From: Saccharibacillus qingshengii
Lineage (GTDB): Bacteria; Bacillota; Bacilli; Paenibacillales; Paenibacillaceae
Length of the DNA stretch: 64,000 nucleotides
NCBI RefSeq assembly: GCF_013185195.1
Contig: NZ_JAAZWC010000019.1
Location: 34,145-98,144, forward strand
Direction of reading: 5' to 3'
Below are positions 57,375-64,000 of this stretch, one piece after another. The position numbers and the translations under genes are program-made. The notes beneath the pieces were generated by a model. That model searched no databases and was not told the DNA's origin. It was given only the letters and a program-made list of their open reading frames with translations. The first letter of the stretch is position 1, and each line of letters begins with the position of its first letter.

Positions 57375-57485
57375 CACTTCAACCAAGCAAAATATGAACG
57401 AAAACGCCTTCTATAACCCGCTGTGCGCCGAATTTGTAAATTTCATGCAGAATAATGTGCCGTCGTTCCGATTTCCCCAAACATC

Positions 57486-57522
57486 AAAAGGCCCGAAAAA
57501 CGCAGTGCGTTTCCCGGGCCTT
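57486..57522 (-). terminator. Terminator of the universal stress protein gene
   Basis: AAGGCCCG pairs with CGGGCCTT with an inner AAACGCA/TGCGTTT stem; TTTTGATG follows on the minus strand, 48 bp after the stop. Confidence 0.8.
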
Positions 57523-57570
57523 CCCTTCTCGTTTTTGCCCTGCGGCTTCACGAGGCGGGCATATTTCGAT

Positions 57571-58005
57571 TTACTTCACGACCAGCACCGGTACCCGGGC
57601 CTGCTGCACCACGTTGTGGCTGACGCTGCCGAGTACGAATTCGCGAATCGCCCCGAGACCGCGGCTGCCGATGACAATCAGATCGGCATCCAGCTCTTTG
57701 GCATATTCGAGAATCAGTACGGCAGGCGCTCCCTGGCGCATCTCGATCCGTGCATCGACTTCCGCTTCGCGCAGGCGCCGACGCGCTTCTTCAACGGTCT
57801 GCTCCGCGAGGTCGAAGAACTCTTTGTTGACGCTGCCCGGTACCGGCGCAATGCCGTCTCCGACGAAAAAGCGCGGGTAATCGTAAATATGCAGCACTTC
57901 CAACACGGCGCCGGGCGAAGCTTTCGTCAGCGCTGCCGCGCGGTCGAGTGCTTTGTTCGACGCTTTGGAACCGTCATAGGCCACCAGAATTTTGGAAAAC
58001 AGCAT
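57571..58005 (-). CDS. Universal stress protein (UspA family)
   Basis: The 144-residue protein has ILVAYDGSKASNKALDRAAA at the N-terminus and the ATP-binding GSRGLGAIREFVLGSVSHNV followed by VPVLVV at the end, so it is of the ATP-binding (MJ0577-like) class. It is a cytosolic stress-responsive protein of unknown direct role. The ATG at 58005 follows AAAGAGG. It is monocistronic, with its own terminator. Confidence 0.92.
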   Translation of the reverse strand: MLFSKILVAYDGSKASNKALDRAAALTKASPGAVLEVLHIYDYPRFFVGDGIAPVPGSVNKEFFDLAEQTVEEARRRLREAEVDARIEMRQGAPAVLILEYAKELDADLIVIGSRGLGAIREFVLGSVSHNVVQQARVPVLVVK

Positions 58006-58151
58006 AATCAAGCACCTCTTTCTTCCTTTCGAATTCGGAATCCTTCCGGTTCTGCCAGATCTCCCAAACCGGACATCCGTTCCTCTTCATTATTACCCTT
58101 TCGAAAAGAAAACTCAAACGTCCTTGCTTGCTTTTCCGCCTTTTTGGCTTT

Positions 58152-58448
58152 TTACCGGTTCAACCAGTAAAACAAAGCTCCGTATACGGCGATATTGAGC
58201 AGCAGAAGCGCCGGAACACCGAACTTAAACGAATTGTGCTGCGTTTTGTGCCGCTTGCTGCGCATCGCCAGCCAGATTCCAGACGCTCCCCCTACAGCCG
58301 CCCAAATAAACAGCGTGCGTTCCGGAACCCGGCGCGCATTTTTTTTGGCACGGCGCTTGTCCGATGCCATTACGGCGTAAGATCCGATATTGAGGATCAA
58401 CAACCAAGCCGCAAGCGCCAGATCCGCCAAAGGAATCGTAAAAGTCAT
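58152..58448 (-). CDS. DUF1294 membrane protein
   Basis: The 98-residue protein has three membrane segments (about 8-28, 45-62, 78-95) and the DUF1294 signature YAVMASDKRRAKKNARRVPE then GGASGIWLAMRSKRHKTQH. Function is unknown. The ATG follows GGGGTGG. It stands between the stress-protein gene and the response regulator on the same strand. Confidence 0.88.
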   Translation of the reverse strand: MTFTIPLADLALAAWLLILNIGSYAVMASDKRRAKKNARRVPERTLFIWAAVGGASGIWLAMRSKRHKTQHNSFKFGVPALLLLNIAVYGALFYWLNR

Positions 58449-58536
58449 GATTTATTCCACCCCGTTTCCGTACAACCCGTTTCTTCCGACAAAGGGGCTC
58501 CGTTTCGGCCTTTTTCACGCCCAGCGGAACCGCCGT

Positions 58537-59139
58537 TCAGATCCATCCTTTTTCTTCCGCCAGCTTTACGGCTTCGATCCGGCTTTTGACGGCCAGCTTG
58601 CCCAGCGTCTCGGAGATATAATTGCGAACCGTGCCGTAGGACAAATGCAGCTGCTCCGCAATTTCTCCGGCGCTGCTGCCGCCCGCGGCCAGACGCAGAA
58701 TTTCCTGCTCGCGCGGCGTCAGCGGATTCTCTTCCCTCATACTGCCGAACACAAGCTCCGGCGATACTTCGCGGTGGCCCTGCATCACGCGGCGAATCGC
58801 TTCGGCCAGTTTCTCGATCGGCTCGTCTTTGAGCAGATAGCCGCGGATATCGGCTTTGACCCCGCGTTCAAAATAGCCGGGGCGGGCGAAGGTGGTCAGA
58901 ATGACCACTTTGCACGAAGATCCTGCGGCTTTCAAGCGCTCGGCCGCGTCCAGACCGCTGACCTTCGGCATCTCGATATCCATCAGACAGACATCGGGAT
59001 TCAGAGCTTCGATCAACCGCAGCGCTTCTTCGCCGTCTCCGGCTTCGCCTACCACTTCGATATCGTCTTCCAGGCTGAGCAGGGAAGCCATCGCTCCGCG
59101 CAGAAGACGCTGGTCTTCGGTTATTATAATACGGATCAT
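58537..59139 (-). CDS. NarL-family response regulator (DesR/LiaR-like)
   Basis: The 200-residue regulator has a receiver domain with acidic pair ED (residues 8-9), phospho-acceptor in VCLMDIEMPKVSG, Thr in VVILTTFARPGYF and Lys in YLLKDEP, and a C-terminal LuxR-type helix-turn-helix (LTPREQEILRLAAGGSSAGE, LSYGTVRNYISETLGKL). The similarity is greatest to DesR-type regulators of membrane lipids. Its start overlaps the kinase remnant by four bases, but the kinase is largely missing, so it may be orphaned. Confidence 0.92.
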   Translation of the reverse strand: MIRIIITEDQRLLRGAMASLLSLEDDIEVVGEAGDGEEALRLIEALNPDVCLMDIEMPKVSGLDAAERLKAAGSSCKVVILTTFARPGYFERGVKADIRGYLLKDEPIEKLAEAIRRVMQGHREVSPELVFGSMREENPLTPREQEILRLAAGGSSAGEIAEQLHLSYGTVRNYISETLGKLAVKSRIEAVKLAEEKGWI

Positions 59140-59555
59140 CCTATTCCGCCTCCTTGTTGTTCGCGCACAACGAGAGGGATCCTGACGCTGAGCGAAGTGC
59201 CGCGGCCTTCCCGCGGCTTGAGTTCCAGCGTCCCTTCGATCAGGGCGAGACGTTCTCGCATGCCTCTTAACCCGTTGCCGCCCCCCACGTCTTCCAGTCC
59301 GCTGCCCACCGTCTCTTCATCTTCCGAACTTGCCCGCAGCTCCGTTTTTGATGGCTGCTGTCGAATCGGAGGATGCGGGATTCGAGGGCGCAGTCGACGG
59401 CTGCTGTCGAATCGGAAGATGCGGGATTCGACGGCTGCTGTCGAATCGGAAGATACAGGATTCGAGGGCGCAGTTGATGGCTGCTGTCGAATCGGAGGGT
59501 GGAGAGCAGGAAAAGACCGCAGCGGGAGGGCTGCGGTCAAGGGGGAGTTATGCAC
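59136..59555 (-). pseudogene. Histidine kinase remnant (end of HATPase domain only)
   Basis: Only the last about 45 residues are kinase: GNGLRGMRERLALIEGTLEL, then GRGTSLSVRIPL, the G2 box and final strand of a DesK/LiaS-type HATPase domain. Membrane, dimerisation and His-box regions are absent. The preceding 90 codons are translated tandem repeat. The open frame starts with ATG at 59555, but a working kinase is impossible. Confidence 0.8.
59350..59505. repeat. Tandem repeat, four units, in the kinase remnant
   Basis: Units beginning GA(T/C)GGCTGCTGTCGAATCGG start at 59350, 59396, 59430 and 59476. Spacing alternates 46, 34 and 46 bp because a 12-bp GAGGGCGCAGT(C/T) segment is present in the first and third units only. 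GAATC and GATTC within each unit make a small hairpin. Confidence 0.9.
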
Positions 59556-59620
59556 ATGTGGATAACGTTTGGGAATCTTCTTTTTTTATTCGAGTTGTTC
59601 GAGTGCTGTGGGTAAGCTGT

Positions 59621-60832
59621 TCAGAAGTAGTCGGGCAGGTAGGGGGTACGGGCCGGAATCAGGGTATCCAATCTCGCTGCGACAGCTTCGGAGGCTGACA
59701 GCAGGCCGACGCGCTGAAGTTCGGAAGGACGGCGGTAGCCGAGCAGGATCGCAGTCAGGATACCGATCGTAACGGAAATGGTCGGTAGCGCCGCAAGAGC
59801 GGGATTCGCCGGCAGTTCAGGGTCGCCGGAGGCCAGGAAAGGTTCAAGGCGCGCCGATCCGTCGGTCGACACGGTCCAGATCCATCGGCCGTCGTTCCAA
59901 GGAGCGTCCCGGTCTTCGATCTGCAGGGCAAACCGGGTGTCTCCCTCGCTTTCGGCGGACGGCGCAAACGGATAGGCTTCGATAAACGCCGCCGCATCCA
60001 CGATCCGTCCCATAAAGTACGGCTCGATCTCCTGCTTAATCATCGGATCGGGCAGCAGCAGCGACAACGGATCGTCGACAGGAAGTTTGACCTGCACTTC
60101 TTTTAATTTGGAATCGTGGTTGACGATAAAATCCCACAACCCCTGCCGCGCCGTCTCGTTCAGCCAGAAGATCTCTTCCGTGATCCATTTGCGTTCCTCG
60201 ATGGCATACAGCACGTACCCTTCCGCTTCGCCCGTTTCATTGTAGTAGACAGCCGTGTACGGAATCCCGTTCATGACTCTCTGCTCCCACCAGCTGCGGC
60301 TGCGAACCAGTGGCCCATTGTAACGCCGGATTGCCCGGTCATAAATCGACTGCAGAACATCCAGATCGCGCACCTCGCGTATGACACGTCCGGGTACATT
60401 TTGACGAGCCGGCAGCTTATCCACAGGGATCGTGTAATTTTTATTGTCCGTAAACAGTTCCCAACCGTACTTGCGGTAAAAAGAAATAGAGAACGGGTGC
60501 AGATACGAAACAAGCTGTCCGTCCGCTCTCATTTCTTCAAGGGCACGGCGCAGAAGCCGGGATACCATCCCTCTGCGGCGTTTCTCCGGCCAGGTTGCGA
60601 CTCCGGCGATTCCCCCCATTCGAACAGGTCTGCCGTGGATATAGACTTCAAGCGGAATAAGCAGCAGTTTGGCGCAAAGCTCGTGATCTTCGAATACGCC
60701 CCAGACTTTCTCTTCTCCGAAGCGTTCGCGTCGTTCCTCCTTTTGCTGTTCGCTCAACGTATACAAAAAGGCATACTGGGACAACTCGATATTGGCATCG
60801 AAATCCCGGTCTGTCAGCAGTCTGATTTCCAT
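59621..60832 (-). CDS. Eis-like GNAT acetyltransferase
   Basis: The 403-residue protein has two GNAT domains and a C-terminal SCP2-like domain, as in Eis. The acetyl-CoA loop is VATWPEKRRRGMVSRLLRRA; FSISFYRKYGWELF and the YFMGRIVDAAAFIEAYPF start of the C-terminal part also match, and the protein ends in PYLPDYF with the terminal carboxylate Phe used as catalytic base in Eis. Eis enzymes acetylate aminoglycosides or other amines; the substrate here is unknown. The ATG follows AAAGGGGTAG. The 330 bp upstream are AT-rich and hold no visible gene. Confidence 0.88.
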   Translation of the reverse strand: MEIRLLTDRDFDANIELSQYAFLYTLSEQQKEERRERFGEEKVWGVFEDHELCAKLLLIPLEVYIHGRPVRMGGIAGVATWPEKRRRGMVSRLLRRALEEMRADGQLVSYLHPFSISFYRKYGWELFTDNKNYTIPVDKLPARQNVPGRVIREVRDLDVLQSIYDRAIRRYNGPLVRSRSWWEQRVMNGIPYTAVYYNETGEAEGYVLYAIEERKWITEEIFWLNETARQGLWDFIVNHDSKLKEVQVKLPVDDPLSLLLPDPMIKQEIEPYFMGRIVDAAAFIEAYPFAPSAESEGDTRFALQIEDRDAPWNDGRWIWTVSTDGSARLEPFLASGDPELPANPALAALPTISVTIGILTAILLGYRRPSELQRVGLLSASEAVAARLDTLIPARTPYLPDYF

Positions 60833-61166
60833 TCCCCGATCTACCCCTTTCGCGTTACGATCTTGTTGATTTCTTTTTCACTCAAAAAGGCACTCTTGTT
60901 CTTTCTCCGCTTGGCTTCGAACTCCTTCCATATTCTCGACTTCATCCGCTTCTCCCGCTGTCTTTTTTATTCTCTTTTGCCGGATTCATTAACTTAAACG
61001 AAAAAAGCTCTGAAAACGATACTCTCTCTTTTTTATTTTATTATTTTTCAAGAATTTTGTTTCGCTGCTGTTTGATACGGGTATACCACTATATAAAGAT
61101 TTTTAAACAAACGGAAATGCTTGAAACACAGGCGCGGCAGGCAGCTTTGAATAACGGGATATTGGC

Positions 61167-61202
61167 ATAAAAAAACGGGAACCAGTTAACAGCTGGTCCC
61201 CG
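61167..61202 (-). terminator. Terminator of the beta-helix protein gene
   Basis: GGGACCAG pairs with CTGGTTCCC (minus strand) and is followed by TTTTTTT, about 80 bp after the stop. Confidence 0.85.
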
Positions 61203-61280
61203 CGAATCGAATCTTTGTGAGAGAAGATTGGATGAATTATATATTTCCAAATGAACAAGTGTTACTCATTTGAAAATATA

Positions 61281-63065
61281 TTAAAAGCCGATGTTATCGA
61301 TCAGTTTGATGATCCCGTTCTTGAAAGTTGTTGCCGCGCCGTTTGTGTTGACCAACGTGTTACGCTCAAACTTGACGTTCTTGATCGTTCCGTCCCCCCA
61401 TACGCCGATGCCGCGATGCGCGCCGTCCGTAATGGTGTTGCCAATGAACTCGACGTTGTCGATCGTGCCGGTCCCTCCGTAAACCAGAATGTTCGGATGG
61501 TTTTGCGGTTCTTGAATACCGGTATGGTGAATGGTATTGTTCAGGACTTTGACGCGATCCACGTTCAGCGTATCGTAAGATCCTTCGACCGAGATATAGA
61601 TGCCGGCCATCATGGTATCTGCCACTTTGTTATTTTCGATCGTCACATCAACTCCGCCTACTACCGAAATTCCGCGAGCTTTCGAGAAGTTTCCGATCGT
61701 ATTTCCACGAACCGTAATGTTAGTGACCGGTGTTGGACTTGTACCGTAGCTGACAACCGCGATTCCGTCGTCGCCTACTCCCATAACCGTATTGTTTTCG
61801 ACCGTAATATGATGGGTTTCCGTTGTCATGTGAATTCCGTCCGCTCCGGTATTTTCAACGGTATTGTTGGAGACCACACCATTGTTGGAGCCGTAAGCCA
61901 TCATGATTCCCGCCGTACTCGATTTGCTGACATAAACATTATCGATGACAAAGTTGCTTGCGCTGCGAACCGTGATGTTGTTTTTGTCATGCGCTCCGTT
62001 TCCTCTGGCAATCGTCGTTTGATAAGCGTGCTTGAGATTTCGAAGCTCTACGCCGCTGCCTTTGAGATCGATCGATCCGCCATCCGGGTTAGTGGACATC
62101 AGCACCGTCGATTCCTTGCCTGCGCCTTCCACACGAATACTGTCGATGGTCAGGATACGGCTCAGTGTAAACTCGCCTGCAGGAATGAACAGTGTTTTTC
62201 TCTGTTCTTTGGCCGCTTTGGCCGCTGCTACAAATGCCGCATAATCGTCTTTACCGTCATTAGCCACAGCCCCGAAGTCCGTAACGGACAATCCGACAGG
62301 TGTTGGTGTTGGTACCGGCGTTGGTGTTGGTGTCGGTACTGGTGTTGGTGTTGGTGTCGGTACCGGCGTTGGTGTTGGTGTCGGTACTGGTGTTGGTGTT
62401 GGTGTTGGTGTTGGTGTTGGTGTTGGTGCTGGTGTTGGTGCTGGTACCGGCGTTGGCGTCGGTGTTGGTTCAGGTACTGGTGTCGGTGTCGGCGTCACTG
62501 CGGCTCCCGCGGTAAACGAAATCCTGGGATTCCACAGCGTTTCGTCATCTTGGGTAGTGCCGTTTTTATTTACGATAAAAGAGATCACGGTTCCTGCTTC
62601 TACCGGAACAGCACTCACATTTTGCGGCTTGTCGCCGGTTCGCGTCGTAATCAGCCCGTTCCAGAGTACCGTACTGTCTTTTTGAACGCTGGCTACAATA
62701 CCGTCGCCTTTACTGCCGCTTTTTTTGACGATTCCTGTAATCTCGATAGTTCCGGGTCCGGGTGCAGTCCAGGTACGGACAGCATCCGTAGTATCGCCCG
62801 GATACTGGGCACTGGCCGAAACCCAAGGAAAGCCTGCCGGAGTACTCCAGAACTTTTTGACGCTGTCATAAGTCAGATCGGAGTAAGTGCTTCCTGCTCC
62901 TTGTTTATAATACCAGCCTTTCAGGCCCTGCGAAGTTGTACTAAAATCCGGCGAAGCCTTATAGATGACCGAAGTGGCGGCGTGAGCTTGACCCAACGAC
63001 CCCATGCCGCTCCCAAGCCCCAGAGACAGTGCTGCAATCGCAATAATGATCTTGTTTCTTTTCAA
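61281..63065 (-). CDS. Secreted right-handed beta-helix protein with Pro-Thr linker
   Basis: The 594-residue protein has a signal peptide ([19 protein letters not shown], cleavage after AHA), a beta-sandwich-like domain (about 30-190), a linker of about 70 residues of TPTPVP repeats, and a pectate-lyase-3-like beta-helix (about 262-594) starting [20 protein letters not shown] with parallel-helix rungs ([28 protein letters not shown]). It probably binds and acts on plant or cell-wall polysaccharide; catalysis is not shown. The start is a TTG seven bases after GGAGGG, with no ATG nearby. Confidence 0.85.
   Translation of the reverse strand: MKRNKIIIAIAALSLGLGSGMGSLGQAHAATSVIYKASPDFSTTSQGLKGWYYKQGAGSTYSDLTYDSVKKFWSTPAGFPWVSASAQYPGDTTDAVRTWTAPGPGTIEITGIVKKSGSKGDGIVASVQKDSTVLWNGLITTRTGDKPQNVSAVPVEAGTVISFIVNKNGTTQDDETLWNPRISFTAGAAVTPTPTPVPEPTPTPTPVPAPTPAPTPTPTPTPTPTPVPTPTPTPVPTPTPTPVPTPTPTPVPTPTPVGLSVTDFGAVANDGKDDYAAFVAAAKAAKEQRKTLFIPAGEFTLSRILTIDSIRVEGAGKESTVLMSTNPDGGSIDLKGSGVELRNLKHAYQTTIARGNGAHDKNNITVRSASNFVIDNVYVSKSSTAGIMMAYGSNNGVVSNNTVENTGADGIHMTTETHHITVENNTVMGVGDDGIAVVSYGTSPTPVTNITVRGNTIGNFSKARGISVVGGVDVTIENNKVADTMMAGIYISVEGSYDTLNVDRVKVLNNTIHHTGIQEPQNHPNILVYGGTGTIDNVEFIGNTITDGAHRGIGVWGDGTIKNVKFERNTLVNTNGAATTFKNGIIKLIDNIGF
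62300..62492. repeat. Tandem repeat encoding the Pro-Thr linker
   Basis: Units of GGTGTTGGTGTCGGTAC(T/C) and shorter GGTGTT hexamers run through this stretch; on the minus strand they encode TPTPVP and TPTP. Hexamer multiples keep the frame, so the linker length can vary. Confidence 0.85.
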
Positions 63066-63882
63066 GATGTATCCCTCCAAATGTTGTTTAAAAACCAGAA
63101 AAGTGAACGAGACGGAACGACTGCCTCACTGTGGATCTCGACCGTGCTTAGGCAGCCTTTATATAAAAGGAGTTCATTGGGTAGTCACTGCTTCAGCGGC
63201 ACTGTCGATTGAATATGCATGTATATTCATTTCAATGTTGGATGATCGCCCTGAAGCGTTGCGCTTATATTCTTTATATCGACGACATTGTTCAAGAAGT
63301 TACACTATGGCAGTTTATCGAATCGAAAGACCCAGACTTCTGGAAAAAACCCCTGCCGCATCCACAACTAAAGTCCAGGTTCCATTTTTAAAAACAATGC
63401 TTTTTTGCCTTTTCTATTCCATTTTTGCCTTTAAAAGAGTTAAAAATGACAGATTTGCTTGCTTGAACCTAGCTTGTGAGTAATGTAAGCAAAATAAAGA
63501 CTAATTTTCAGAAAATAAAAATTGGTATTCAAACTAAAAGTGAAAATAAGTACAATTTAATATGATATAGGAACAGACTAGGAACATCCAAGAAGATGAG
63601 AGACTAAATTAGGAACTCTGTTCGATGAGAAAGAGAGATTAGTCCTGTTCACAACTGTATATATATTCATTGAAGGATCTTTCCTAAGTAAATTGCAGTC
63701 ATGAATGGGTCTTGGCGATTGAGAGTAGGAAGGGTGTCCGGGGGTTTTTATGCGCTGTTTCCAATTGTGGATAACGTAAGATCTTCCAGATCTAATCCTC
63801 ATAGGCTTGTCCACAACAAACTCTTTCGCATATAAAGTTGTTCAAGCGATGTGGAGAACCTGTGTGTAAGAAAAGAAAACAC
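63066..63882. other. AT-rich non-coding region with DnaA-box-like sites
   Basis: I see no convincing gene. It must hold the promoter of the beta-helix gene. TGAATATGCATGTATATTCA (63210-63229) is a near-palindrome about 150 bp before its start, a possible operator. Three DnaA-box-like 9-mers lie close together: TGTGGATAA (63766-63774, perfect), TTGTCCACA (63807-63815) and TGTGGAGAA (63850-63858), each of the latter with one mismatch. Confidence 0.4.
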
Positions 63883-63920
63883 AAAAAAAGCCTTTACCGC
63901 GATTGCGGTAAAGGCTTTTT
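63883..63920 (-). terminator. Terminator of the rRNA operon
   Basis: AAAAAGCCTTTACCGC pairs with GCGGTAAAGGCTTTTTTT (minus strand), directly after the 5S rRNA. Confidence 0.9.
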
Positions 63921-63927
63921 CTCTTCG

Positions 63928-64000
63928 GCTTGGCAGCTTCCTACTCTCCCAGGACCCTGCGGTCCAAGTACCATCGGCGCTAGAGGGCTTAACGGTCGTG
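63928..64000 (-). rRNA. rrf: 5S ribosomal RNA (3' part, runs off the window)
   Basis: Read on the minus strand, GCGCCGATGGTACTTGG, GGGAGAGTAGGAAGCTGCCA and the preceding GTTAAGCCCTCTAGC are the conserved helices III to I of bacterial 5S rRNA. About 73 of roughly 117 nt are visible; the 5' end lies beyond 64000. Confidence 0.95.

Noticed and set aside
63578..63814. A 78-codon minus-strand open frame before the 5S rRNA
   Set aside because: No ribosome site, no recognisable motif, and it lies in AT-rich DNA with many stops in other frames.

Overview
The window looks like a chromosomal segment of a GC-rich, Gram-positive, Paenibacillaceae-type member of the Bacillota (Paenibacillus/Saccharibacillus-like). 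The evidence is strong AGGAGG-type ribosome sites, TTG/GTG starts, a Bacillus-order purine operon (purEKB-C-SQLF-MN-HD) under PurR boxes and a guanine riboswitch, YtcQ/YteP/YtcP-type sugar importers, a Btr-like AraC/binding-protein regulator, a Fur box and Bacillus-style PhoP boxes. The genus is an inference.

Layout. 1-1424: two small conserved genes (DUF2278, DUF1129-like). 1442-4214: a MITE-like palindrome, an IS3-family element, and a gene whose 3' end is lost at the IS. 4281-10456 (minus): a rhamnogalacturonan/oligosaccharide locus with a lipoprotein, two permeases, an SGNH esterase and a GH105 unsaturated glucuronyl hydrolase. 10753-11518: a 12-repeat type I-C-like CRISPR array without cas genes. 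11977-18473: a DeoR regulator divergent from an L-fucose operon (isomerase, FGGY kinase with a repeat-built insertion, class II aldolase, mutarotase). 18748-19753: a histidine phosphatase and an ABM monooxygenase. 20058-23753 (minus): siderophore uptake (Btr-like regulator, Fur-boxed binding lipoprotein, FhuF-like reductase). 23766-26915: an epimerase-like protein and a GH42 beta-galactosidase. 27279-36252: a phosphate cluster with ppk, ppx, a glycerophosphodiesterase and ugpAEB; ppk and the diesterase carry PhoP-type promoters of identical geometry. 36314-41317: an S66 peptidase, a GT39-like membrane protein, threonine deaminase and an AraC/GyrI-like regulator. 41679-57374 (minus): the complete purine operon, including an embedded Nudix gene, a PurN with a 140-residue proline-rich N-terminus, and a guanine riboswitch whose terminator lies about 205 nt from the aptamer. 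57571-63065 (minus): UspA, DUF1294, an orphaned response regulator with a decapitated kinase, an Eis-like acetyltransferase and a secreted beta-helix protein. 63928-64000: the 3' part of a 5S rRNA.

How it works together. The sugar genes point to growth on plant pectin side chains and fucose, with possible CcpA sites. Both ABC importers lack an ATPase and must borrow one encoded elsewhere. The phosphate block would recover phosphate from glycerophosphodiesters and store it as polyphosphate. Two dispersed repeat families, short tandem repeats and low-complexity protein insertions recur through the window and suggest repeat-driven remodelling.
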